This document shows positions 1 through 6,674 of a DNA stretch of 10,700 bases, in pieces. The translations under genes and the position numbers were made by a program. Position 1 is the stretch's first letter, and every line of letters begins with the position of its first letter. This stretch comes from an uncultured Burkholderiales bacterium (GTDB lineage Bacteria; Pseudomonadota; Gammaproteobacteria; Burkholderiales; Burkholderiaceae_E). The notes under the pieces were generated by a model. It was not told the DNA's origin, ran no database searches, and saw nothing but the letters and a program-made list of their open reading frames with translations. Location of the stretch: NCBI GenBank assembly GCA_903831925.1, contig CAIKZV010000722.1, positions 1 through 10,700 on the forward strand, read 5' to 3'.

Positions 1-1869
1 AAACAGCTGGCGCATGGCCTCGCGATTGCCTTCAAGCTTCAGTCGACCGTCATCGAGCGCCGCCAGAAAATCGCTGCCCGACTCGACGATGGCCACCAGT
101 GTCGGGCGATCGAGCGTCAGCACCGCATCGGCTGAATCCTCATGACTGCCGGCCAGCGAGGTCAGCGCGCCATGGCGCAGCGTGACCCGATGCCGTGTTT
201 TTTCGTCGCTCATCACCCAGTCGAAGCACAGCCGCATCGCATCGACCTTCGGCCCGTTGACCCGGACCGCCATGTGCTGCAGATAGCGGTCGATCGGCAG
301 TGAGGACAGCAGGCCGACAGCGCCCAGGATCGGTCGGGGCACACGAGGCTTGCTCGGGTCGCGACGGATTTCCATCGCGCCCAGCAGATAGGCATTGCGC
401 CAGGTTGACGACTCGGCCTGATAACCGAGCTGCTCCATTGCATCGGCCAGCAACTCTCGCCCCGGCACGAAGTCGGGTTGCGCAAAGACCAGGTGATGCA
501 TGGCCTGGGTCACCCAGCGGAACTCGCCGCGCTCGAAGTCGGCGCGCGCCTTGCGCAGCAGCTCGTCGGCGCCCCCCATGTACTCGACATAACGGCGCCC
601 TTCCTCGACCGGGGTCAGCGGATTGAGATTGACCGGATTGCCGTCGTAGGGGCCCATGTAGTGGGCATAGATCGCATTGACGTTGTGCGCGACCGCACCG
701 TAATAGCCACGGGTATGCCAGCGCTGCGACAGCGCATTGGGCAGCATCAGTTCGGCGGCGATCTCGCGCGGCGTCAGGCCATGGTTCATGAGACGCACGG
801 TCTGGTCGTGCAGATAGCGGTACATGTCGCGCTGATCGGCCACGAACTCGGCCGCGCGGGCCTGACCCCATACCGGCCAGTGATGCTGGGCATAGACCAC
901 ATCGACATGCGGCAGGTATTCAGCCAGCGCCTGGTCGAGGTACTGGCTCCAGGCCAGCGCATCGCGGGTCTTGGCACCGCGGATCGGGCACAGGTTGTGC
1001 ATCAGCTGACAGGCGTTTTCGGCCAGATTCAGCACGCGCAGCGCCGGGAAAAACAGGTGCATCTCGGCCGGCGCCTCGGAGCCCGGCGTGAGCTGAAAGA
1101 CGATCTCGACGCCATCGATCACATGACGCTCGCGCGGCTGCGTGATGAGGACGGTCGGCTCGATCAGCGCCATGCGCCCGGTACCGGTGACTTTGCCCAG
1201 GCCACTGTCGACATAGCCGCGCGGACCGGGCGGCAAGGGCCCGCCGAACTGAAAGGCGGCACGACGCATCATCGGTACGCCGGTGAGCACCGACTCGTCG
1301 ACCAGTGCATCCATGAAGCCTGAGGGCGCAATGACCGGCACCTTGCCCGAGACCGCATCCTTCTCGTCGAGCACGCCGCGCGCGCCACCGCAATGATCGT
1401 TGTGGCTGTGCGTGTAGACCAGCGCCACCACCGGCCGGTCGCCACGATGCTGCCGATAGAGCGCCAGCGCCGCCCGCGCCGCTTCACCGAAGGTCAAAGG
1501 ATCGATCACGATCACACCGCTATCACCCTCGACGAAAGTGATGTTGGCGATGTCGAAGCCGCGCACCTGAAAGGTCCGCTCGGTGACCTGATAAAGGCCG
1601 TGACTGGTATTGAGCCGGGCGAGGCGCCACAGGCTCGGGTTGACCGAACCCGGCGCTTCTTCCTGGTCGAGGAAGGCCAGCTTGGCCATGCTCGAGACCA
1701 CCGCACCGCGCGCGTTCAGCACCTGCGCGTCGGGGATGGTGCCGATGAAACCGCGTCGGGCATCCTCGAAATCGGCTCGGTCAGCAAAGTTAAGGCCCGC
1801 GCGAAACGCATCCTGCAGCCGCAGGGTTTCGGCATGCGGCGGCTTGCCGAAGGTCTCGTCGGCGCTCAT
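1..1869 (-). CDS. Alkylsulfatase of the SdsA1/BDS1 metallo-beta-lactamase family (C-terminus cut by window edge)
   Basis: The frame is open for 623 codons from the ATG at 1869 to base 1, with no stop. It should hydrolyse alkyl sulfate esters to an alcohol and sulfate. An N-terminal metallo-beta-lactamase domain (about residues 90-335) carries THSHNDH at 153-159, giving zinc ligands H154, H156, D158 and H159. TPGSEAPAEM follows with E265, then LAEN with E284, then QHHWPVWG with H329. From memory, the SdsA1 ligands are H169, H171, D173, H174, E280, E299 and H344, so the spacing is identical with a constant offset of 15. N292 and R302 match its sulfate-contacting Asn307 and Arg317 by the same offset. 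An alkylsulfatase dimerisation domain (about 340-475) and an SCP2-like C-terminal domain (about 500 onward) follow. The N-terminus is hydrophilic with no signal peptide, so the enzyme looks cytoplasmic, unlike secreted SdsA1. SdsA1 has about 658 residues, so probably only a short tail is missing. The ATG overlaps the upstream stop as ATGA, with GAGG about 8 nt before it. The family is secure; primary versus secondary sulfate preference is not. Confidence 0.93.
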   Translation of the reverse strand, partial: MSADETFGKPPHAETLRLQDAFRAGLNFADRADFEDARRGFIGTIPDAQVLNARGAVVSSMAKLAFLDQEEAPGSVNPSLWRLARLNTSHGLYQVTERTFQVRGFDIANITFVEGDSGVIVIDPLTFGEAARAALALYRQHRGDRPVVALVYTHSHNDHCGGARGVLDEKDAVSGKVPVIAPSGFMDALVDESVLTGVPMMRRAAFQFGGPLPPGPRGYVDSGLGKVTGTGRMALIEPTVLITQPRERHVIDGVEIVFQLTPGSEAPAEMHLFFPALRVLNLAENACQLMHNLCPIRGAKTRDALAWSQYLDQALAEYLPHVDVVYAQHHWPVWGQARAAEFVADQRDMYRYLHDQTVRLMNHGLTPREIAAELMLPNALSQRWHTRGYYGAVAHNVNAIYAHYMGPYDGNPVNLNPLTPVEEGRRYVEYMGGADELLRKARADFERGEFRWVTQAMHHLVFAQPDFVPGRELLADAMEQLGYQAESSTWRNAYLLGAMEIRRDPSKPRVPRPILGAVGLLSSLPIDRYLQHMAVRVNGPKVDAMRLCFDWVMSDEKTRHRVTLRHGALTSLAGSHEDSADAVLTLDRPTLVAIVESGSDFLAALDDGRLKLEGNREAMRQLF

Positions 1870-2651
1870 CGCGCGAACCTCGGTGCGCGTTTCTCGAGGA
1901 AGGCAGCCACCCCTTCGCGGGCATTGGGGCTGTCGAATTCGGCGCGAACGAAATGGTCTTCGACGGCAAGGCCGGCGTCGGTGACCTGCGGGCCGGCGGC
2001 GGCAATGCACTGCCGGATGCCTTCGATGGCCGACGGGCTGAAGCCACTGACCTCGCGCCCGAAGGCCAGGGCCTGCTCGATCAGGCCGGGCTGCGTCGCG
2101 GCAATGCGATGGATCAGGCCGATGGCATGGGCCTCGGCAGTCTCGACCGGCCGGCCGGTCAGCATCAGTTCGGTGGCACGCGCCGGACCCACGATCGCCG
2201 GCAGAAACTGTGTGCCGGCATAGGCAGGCAGCAGGCCGAGCTTGATCTCGGGCAGGGACATCTTCACGTGAGGTGCCGCAATCCGCAGCATGCAGGCCAT
2301 GGCAAGCTCGAGCCCGCCACCATAGGCCAGACCGTTCATGGCGGCCACCGAAATCAGGCGCGAGCGCGAGAGGCGCACCAGCAGGGCGCGCGCCATCGAG
2401 GTCTTGGCCGAACGCTGCTCGGCAGTGAGCCCCTGCAATTCGCCAAGATCGGTGCCGGCGCAAAAGGCCCGCTCGTCGCGGCCAGTGACAACCAGCAAGG
2501 GCAGTCGGCGGGCCTCGAGATCATCGATGCAGGACGCCAGACCAAGGAGCACCGGCTTGGTGATGGCATTGAGTTTGGTGGGGCGTTCGATGCGGAAGAT
2601 TGCGCCGTCTTCGAGCGGCTCGATGCTGAACGCGGGTTCGGACGATGTCAT
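1866..2651 (-). CDS. Enoyl-CoA hydratase/isomerase (crotonase) family protein
   Basis: This is a 261-residue protein, the usual size for the family. The ATG at 2651 was chosen because AGGAG lies 9 nt upstream (2665-2661) and the sequence then begins like a crotonase. A start at 2759 would add 36 residues with no family resemblance. Visible motifs are IERPTKLNAI (21-30), the first oxyanion-hole segment FCAGTDL (63-69), the second oxyanion segment with the first catalytic Glu, GGGLELAM (111-118, E115), and LPEIKLGLLP (133-142, E135). E115 and E135 correspond to Glu144 and Glu164 of rat crotonase, so hydration of 2-enoyl-CoA is plausible. The common CD(I/L)RIA segment reads CMLRIA (120-125), losing the Asp, and the usual PGAGGTQ loop reads PAYAGTQ (142-148). 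The gene is translationally coupled to the alkylsulfatase (ATGA, 1869-1866), suggesting the alcohol released from a sulfate ester is oxidised to a CoA thioester and degraded by beta-oxidation. Acyl chain specificity, and hydratase versus isomerase activity, cannot be read from sequence. Confidence 0.92.
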   Translation of the reverse strand: MTSSEPAFSIEPLEDGAIFRIERPTKLNAITKPVLLGLASCIDDLEARRLPLLVVTGRDERAFCAGTDLGELQGLTAEQRSAKTSMARALLVRLSRSRLISVAAMNGLAYGGGLELAMACMLRIAAPHVKMSLPEIKLGLLPAYAGTQFLPAIVGPARATELMLTGRPVETAEAHAIGLIHRIAATQPGLIEQALAFGREVSGFSPSAIEGIRQCIAAAGPQVTDAGLAVEDHFVRAEFDSPNAREGVAAFLEKRAPRFAR

Positions 2652-2660
2652 CGCGAAGGT

Positions 2661-2665
2661 CTCCT
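2661..2665 (-). promoter_or_regulatory. Ribosome binding site fixing the hydratase start
   Basis: AGGAG on the minus strand, 9 nt upstream of the ATG at 2651. It is the only strong Shine-Dalgarno near the candidate starts and supports the 261-residue form over a longer one beginning at 2759. Confidence 0.7.
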
Positions 2666-2690
2666 GGCTTGTTCTGGAATCGACACAGGA

Positions 2691-2713
2691 TAAACCCTCC
2701 GCCTTTGGGGTTA
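2691..2713. promoter_or_regulatory. Imperfect inverted repeat, possible operator
   Basis: TAAACCC (2691-2697) and GGGGTTA (2707-2713) form an inverted repeat matching at 6 of 7 positions around a 9-nt spacer. It lies in the divergent region between the hydratase and the first MFS gene, about 40 bp upstream of the hydratase start. Its centre is 30 bp, about three helical turns, from the centre of the next inverted repeat. Function as a regulator site is inferred only from position. Confidence 0.25.
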
Positions 2714-2720
2714 GCGCGAA

Positions 2721-2743
2721 GCAAAAAGCGGGGCGTCTTTTGC
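2721..2743. promoter_or_regulatory. Inverted repeat GCAAAA-N11-TTTTGC, possible operator
   Basis: Two perfect 6-bp arms (2721-2726 and 2738-2743) are AT-rich against a GC-rich background, and a symmetric CG pair lies inside the spacer (2729-2730 and 2734-2735). The last base is shared with an 8-bp palindrome, CAAATTTG (2743-2750). It sits between divergent genes, where a shared operator would be expected. A repeat this short can arise by chance. I found no convincing sigma-70 promoter on either strand of 2652-2845. Confidence 0.3.
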
Positions 2744-2845
2744 AAATTTGATCGGACACGAGTGGATGCGAACCGTCGCCGGCGCTAATCTCGCAAGTTG
2801 ATAGCCGGTCTCTGACGCCCTTTCAGCAAGACATCTCTTTCCCGC

Positions 2846-4057
2846 GTGCCTCAACTGTCGCTGCCATCGTCCGCATACTGGTTCCTGATCAGTGTGATCA
2901 CCTATATGGTCCCCAACGGGATTCAGATGGTGATGCTGTCCCACCTGATGGCGATCGAGCTCAACCAGTCGCCAGGCAGTTTTGGCATCACCCAGATGGT
3001 CGGGCAATTGCCGCTGCTGCTGTTTCTGTTGATGGGCGGATGGGTCGCCGACAGGGTCGACAAGCGGCGCTGGCTGATGACCCTGCAGGGCATCGGCATG
3101 ATCATGCCGCTCGTGCTGGCCTTCCTGCTGTGGCGAGGCCAGGCCTCCGAAGCGAGCATCCTGCTCTATGCGGTGGCCTGGGGCGTGATTGGTGCTTTTT
3201 CGCTGCCCTCTCGAGACGGCCTGCTCAGGCGGGTCGCGGGCCCCAACGTGCAGCAGATGGTCGGACTGGCGATCGGCACACAGTTTGCCTCGCAGATGCT
3301 CGGACAGGCCTTTGCCGGTCAGGCGACGCGGCTGGGTACGGTCACCGTGCTGCTGGTGCAGGCAGCCATCGCGGCAACAGGCATCTTCGTGGCATCGCGT
3401 CTGCCGGGTGGACGAGCGCCCCAGCCAGCGTCCAGAAACTCACTCTGGTCGGAGCTTGGCGCAGGCCTGACGATGATCTTCTCGACCCCTGTGCTGCGGT
3501 CCAATTATCTGGTCAGTACCGGAATGGGGGTGTTCTTCGGCGGAAGCCTGCTGGTGCTGCTGCCCTTGGCCGTGCGCGACCTCTATAGCGGCGACGCGCA
3601 GGAAATTGCCTCGGCCTATGTGATGTTTGCGGCAGGCACGCTGCTGAGCATCGCCGGGCTCACCCAACTCGGCGGGGCACGCCGCCCGGGGCGCGCCCTG
3701 CTGGTCACGCAATTCACGGCTTGCGCGGCACTGTTGCCGATCAGTCTCGGCATCCCCTTGTGGGGCTTTTACCTGTGCATCTTCCTGTGGGGTCTGAGCC
3801 TGGGCGTGGGCATGACGATGAGCCGCACGATCATGCAGGAGCAGGCGCCGGCCAGTCATCAGTCGCGGATCATGGCCGCCCTCACGCTGATGACCACCGG
3901 CGGAGGGCCACTCGGCGCCTTCTTCACCGGACACGCGATCGACGCGTTCGGTGTGCGCGGCGCGGTATTGCTGCCGATCCTCGGGGTGCTCGGCTGCACG
4001 GCGGCTTCAGTGGCCACGCATTCGATGTTCAAGCTCGATTCGCGCAGCCACGCCTGA
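2846..4057 (+). CDS. MFS transporter (EntS/MFS_3-like, DHA3-type)
   Basis: This is a 403-residue polytopic membrane protein of usual MFS length, with about 12 hydrophobic segments in two halves split by a polar stretch near residues 186-203. The MFS motif A loop between helices 2 and 3 is clear: GGWVADRVDKRR (64-75). The C-terminal half contains QEQAPASHQSRIMA (331-344) and a Gly-rich segment at 351-361, a pattern I associate with the MFS_3/EntS-like drug and siderophore exporters. Substrate and direction are unknown. The start is GTG at 2846; an in-frame TGA at 2813-2815 rules out anything longer, and there is no strong Shine-Dalgarno. An ATG at 2906 is an alternative but would remove most of helix 1. 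It is divergent from the hydratase-alkylsulfatase pair, so it may export or import a compound of that pathway (inference). It ends 3 bp before the end of the convergent amidase gene. Confidence 0.87.
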   Translation: MPQLSLPSSAYWFLISVITYMVPNGIQMVMLSHLMAIELNQSPGSFGITQMVGQLPLLLFLLMGGWVADRVDKRRWLMTLQGIGMIMPLVLAFLLWRGQASEASILLYAVAWGVIGAFSLPSRDGLLRRVAGPNVQQMVGLAIGTQFASQMLGQAFAGQATRLGTVTVLLVQAAIAATGIFVASRLPGGRAPQPASRNSLWSELGAGLTMIFSTPVLRSNYLVSTGMGVFFGGSLLVLLPLAVRDLYSGDAQEIASAYVMFAAGTLLSIAGLTQLGGARRPGRALLVTQFTACAALLPISLGIPLWGFYLCIFLWGLSLGVGMTMSRTIMQEQAPASHQSRIMAALTLMTTGGGPLGAFFTGHAIDAFGVRGAVLLPILGVLGCTAASVATHSMFKLDSRSHA

Positions 4058-4085
4058 GGATCAGACGTCGAAGATCGCCTCAGGC
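4052..4085. terminator. Inverted repeat spanning two convergent stop codons, possible two-way transcript-end hairpin
   Basis: GCCTGAGG (4052-4059) and CCTCAGGC (4078-4085) are perfect 8-bp arms. ATC (4060-4062) and GAT (4073-4075) can extend the stem across a 2-nt bulge, and the loop contains the palindrome GACGTC (4064-4069). The repeat covers the stop of the first MFS gene (4055-4057) and the stop of the amidase (4061-4063). Neither side has a T tract, so it is not a classic intrinsic terminator. It could limit read-through or protect 3' ends. Position is the main argument. Confidence 0.35.
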
Positions 4086-5170
4086 AGCAGGGCACTCACG
4101 CACACATTCGGCAGGTCGACCGCATTGCTGATGCGCAGATCGACCGCCAGCGAACAGATCACATAGGCCTGCTCGCGGCTGAAACCGCGCTCGCCAAGCA
4201 ATGCGATCATCTCGAGCAGCGCATTGCGGGCAGCCAGCGTCAGGTCCTCGCATTCCTGGGTCCCGTCATCGCGAATCGGCAGCCCGGTGGTGGCCACGAA
4301 GTTGTGCGGCGCGGCCCATTGCGGCGGCGCGAAGTAGCCGGGATGCGAAAAGCGCGGAAAGCGCATCTTTCTTCGCGCCGCTTCGCCCGGCAGCAAGCGA
4401 AAGCGCACCACACCGCTCGCGCCCATCTCGATGGCGGTGATGCAGCACTCCGAGTCGCCCTGCGCATAGTGGGCATCGCCCATCGAAAACAGCGCGCCTG
4501 TCACGCCGACCGGCAACTGCAGCCTCGCGCCCCGGGTGAGCTGACGGATATCGGCATTGCCGCCGTTTTCGCGCGGCGGCATGGTGCGCAGGCCGGTGCT
4601 GGCAATCGGCTCGCGGGACGGCACGGCGTCCTGGGCATCGGGAAGCAGGGCGATGCCGCCGCGTCGCACCAGATCGGCTTCACGGGCGCTCCAGGCGAGC
4701 AACTGCTCGTGGGAGGGCGCCACGCCGGCCGTGCCCATGAAGATGCCTTCCGGGATGCGCACGCCCGGAATCTGCGCCGAGCGCGCAAAGCCACCGTCGA
4801 CCTCCCAGTGCGCCAGAAAGCGGGCATCGAAAATCTCGCGCAGAAAACCGGCGCCGGGGCGGATGACCGTCCAGCCATGGCGCTGGGCGGTCAGCTCGAC
4901 AAACTCCACTTCGAGCACATCACCGGGCTGCGCGCCCTTCACGAAAACCGGCCCGGTGAGCGGATGCCCGGCCTTCTTGTCGTGGCTGGCCAGATCCTCG
5001 AAGCGCATGCCGGGTTTGACCTGACCGTCAGAGGCATCGCGGGTTTCGAGCAGCAACTCCTCGCCCGGGGCGACCTCGATGATCGGCTCGATATCGGGAT
5101 GCCAGCGGTTGTGGCCGGTGCCGGGATCGTCGCGCAGGCGACGGTTGCGATCGATGCGGATGGATTTCAT
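4061..5170 (-). CDS. fmdA: Formamidase/acetamidase family amidohydrolase (FmdA/AmdA)
   Basis: This is a 369-residue cytoplasmic enzyme predicted to hydrolyse a short-chain amide to ammonia and a carboxylate. Family motifs appear in order: GHNRWHPDIEP (19-29), LETRDASDGQ (41-50), GPVFVKGAQPGDVLEVEF (73-90), PPRENGGNADIRQLT (198-212) and the core MGDAHYAQGDSE (230-241). The usual GDxHxxQGxGE core is kept except that the Gly before the last Glu is Ser240; two Cys (242-243) follow. The GHNRWHPD opening resembles formamidases more than acetamidases, but substrate choice is not certain. FmdA proteins are usually about 400 residues, so this is slightly short. The ATG at 5170 was chosen because recognisable family sequence begins soon after it. 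Open frame continues upstream to 5833 but lies antisense to the second MFS gene. The Shine-Dalgarno is weak. It is divergent from that MFS gene (258 bp apart) and convergent with the first MFS gene. Confidence 0.9.
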   Translation of the reverse strand: MKSIRIDRNRRLRDDPGTGHNRWHPDIEPIIEVAPGEELLLETRDASDGQVKPGMRFEDLASHDKKAGHPLTGPVFVKGAQPGDVLEVEFVELTAQRHGWTVIRPGAGFLREIFDARFLAHWEVDGGFARSAQIPGVRIPEGIFMGTAGVAPSHEQLLAWSAREADLVRRGGIALLPDAQDAVPSREPIASTGLRTMPPRENGGNADIRQLTRGARLQLPVGVTGALFSMGDAHYAQGDSECCITAIEMGASGVVRFRLLPGEAARRKMRFPRFSHPGYFAPPQWAAPHNFVATTGLPIRDDGTQECEDLTLAARNALLEMIALLGERGFSREQAYVICSLAVDLRISNAVDLPNVCVSALLPEAIFDV

Positions 5171-5387
5171 CGATGCACGATAACCGAATCGCTGCACGGT
5201 CGGGCCGTCGGTCCGCTCAGGCACAATCGAGGGTTGACGGACCACGCTTGACCCCAGGCCCGTCGCTGTCCACCGACCGGCCATGACCTTGCTGCCAGCC
5301 CGCATTGCTTCAACACACCACCGAATCACCACCTTGGCTGCCGTGCAGATCATCTGCGAAACCCGGTTACCCCTGACCGCCGCCCAT

Positions 5388-5402
5388 GCGACCTGGGGTC
5401 GC
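5388..5402. promoter_or_regulatory. Perfect 6-bp inverted repeat upstream of the second MFS gene
   Basis: GCGACC-TGG-GGTCGC, 26 bp before the MFS start at 5429. Part of it (CCTGGGGTC, 5392-5400) is the exact reverse complement of GACCCCAGG at 5250-5258, so related half-sites occur at both ends of the divergent region. Elements this short are expected by chance in GC-rich DNA; the position between divergent genes is the only reason to list it. Nothing else in 5171-5428 looks like a gene, an RNA or a clear promoter. Confidence 0.2.
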
Positions 5403-5428
5403 TCGCGAGGCCTGCGCACCGCGCACGC

Positions 5429-6646
5429 ATGAGCGACACACTCGATCAGCGTGTCGTGACACGCATCGTCGGTCTGCTGTCGCTCGGCGGCTTTGCAAGC
5501 AGCGCCGCCATGCGGGTCTGCGATCCGATGCTGCCGCGCTTTGCCGACGACTTTCAGGCCAGCCTCGCCGCCGTAGCCAGCGTCAATACCGGCTTTGCGA
5601 TCAGCTACGGACTGCTGCAGCTCGGTATCGGCCCGCTCGGTGATCGGCTGGGCAAGTTTCGGGTGATCACCGTCGCGATGATGCTGGCGGCGCTCGCCTC
5701 GATCGCCTGCGCACTGGCGCCCAGTCTGTATGGCCTGGTCGCCGCCCGCGTTCTGGCCGGTGGCATGGGCGGCGCGATCATTCCGGTGGCCTTTGCCTGG
5801 ATCGGCGATCAGGTGCCCTATGAAGCCCGGCAATCGGTGCTGGCCCGCGTGATGAGCGGCAGTCTGATCGGCGTGATCTGCGGACAGCTGATCGGGGGGA
5901 TCTGCGTCGACACCGTCGGCTGGCGATGGGCCTTCGTCGTGCTGGCCGCACTATTTGGCATCGTCGCGATCCTGATGCGCGCCAGCCCCGCCGCCCGCCT
6001 GCGGCCTGCGCCGTCGATGGCGGCCGGCGACACCGGCTTGCGGGCGGTGCTGCGCAACTATGCATCGATCGCGCGCCCGCCCTGGTCCAGGATGATCCTG
6101 GGCGCCGTGATGATCGAGGCCCTCATCATGTACGGCGGCCTGTCCTTCATTCCGACCACCCTGCATGATCGCTTCGGCATCCCCTTGTGGCAGGCGGCCA
6201 TGATTTCTGCGGTGATGGGGGTGGGCGGCTTTGTCTACACCCTGCTGGCTGCGCGGCTGATCGGCCGTCTGGGCGAGCGGCGTCTGGTCATGGTGGGCGG
6301 CACGATGGTCTGCGCCGGGCTGATGCTGGTGGCAGTGGCGCCCTACCCCTGGCTCGCCGCAGTCGGTACTGGTGCCCTTGGCCTGGGTTTCTATGGCTTT
6401 CACAACACGCTGCAGGTCCATGGCACCCAACTGTCACCGACGCATCGCGGCATGGGTGTCGCGCTTTTTGCGCTCAGCCTTTTCATCGGCCAGTCAATCG
6501 GCGTGTCGCTGATCTCGGTGTCGGTGACGCTGGTCGGATTCACAGTCTCGCTGGCCGGTGCGGCGCTTGCGTTCGGACTGCTGACGGTGTGGTTCAGTCT
6601 GGCGCTGGCACGCCATCATGCTCAGCGTGCAGCGCCGGCGCATTGA
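5429..6646 (+). CDS. MFS transporter (DHA1-type, AraJ-like efflux family)
   Basis: This is a 405-residue protein with about 12 predicted membrane helices. After a short polar N-terminus, helix 1 is followed by RVCDPMLPRFADDF (29-42), a pattern common in DHA1 carriers. Motif A is GPLGDRLGKFRVI (68-80). A Gly-rich helix with ARVLAGGMGG (106-115) matches motif B, and SLIGVICGQLIGG (145-157) ending at GWRWAFV (164-170) matches motif C, the antiporter-type signature of helix 5. A polar loop at about 184-220 separates the halves. Motif C favours drug/H+-type efflux, but the substrate is unknown. The ATG at 5429 places helix 1 about 10 residues in; there is no strong Shine-Dalgarno, although a GAGG lies about 18 nt upstream. 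It is divergent from the amidase, so the two may share control and handle a related compound (inference). It is convergent with the serine hydrolase, with 28 bp between the ends and no terminator-like hairpin there. Confidence 0.87.
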   Translation: MSDTLDQRVVTRIVGLLSLGGFASSAAMRVCDPMLPRFADDFQASLAAVASVNTGFAISYGLLQLGIGPLGDRLGKFRVITVAMMLAALASIACALAPSLYGLVAARVLAGGMGGAIIPVAFAWIGDQVPYEARQSVLARVMSGSLIGVICGQLIGGICVDTVGWRWAFVVLAALFGIVAILMRASPAARLRPAPSMAAGDTGLRAVLRNYASIARPPWSRMILGAVMIEALIMYGGLSFIPTTLHDRFGIPLWQAAMISAVMGVGGFVYTLLAARLIGRLGERRLVMVGGTMVCAGLMLVAVAPYPWLAAVGTGALGLGFYGFHNTLQVHGTQLSPTHRGMGVALFALSLFIGQSIGVSLISVSVTLVGFTVSLAGAALAFGLLTVWFSLALARHHAQRAAPAH

Positions 6647-6674
6647 GGTGCACGATCAGTCGGCGACGCCCGGA

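Noticed and set aside
194..203. Short T run that might suggest a terminator
   Set aside because: It lies inside the alkylsulfatase coding sequence, has no adjacent GC-rich stem in the right place, and would cut the gene before its C-terminal domain ends.
140..871. Minus-strand frame of 243 residues within the alkylsulfatase
   Set aside because: It is an out-of-frame, Arg/Ala/Pro-rich shadow. The true frame gives the alkylsulfatase C-terminal half without interruption.
478..2693. Several plus-strand open frames opposite the alkylsulfatase and hydratase (for example 478-1323, 1393-2223, 1953-2693)
   Set aside because: All are antisense to genes with complete catalytic motifs, have biased composition and show no recognisable family.
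1866..2759. Hydratase starting at 2759
   Set aside because: The extra 36 residues lack family resemblance, and the ATG at 2651 has a well-placed AGGAG.
4061..5833. Amidase read as a 590-residue protein starting at 5833
   Set aside because: The first 221 residues are low-complexity and unlike any amidase. They run antisense through the second MFS gene and across the divergent gap. Family sequence begins just after the ATG at 5170.
6647..6674. Possible terminator between the second MFS gene and the serine hydrolase
   Set aside because: In the 28-bp gap I could find no stem with a T tract. The nearby palindrome GCGCCGGCGC (6632-6641) is within the MFS coding sequence.
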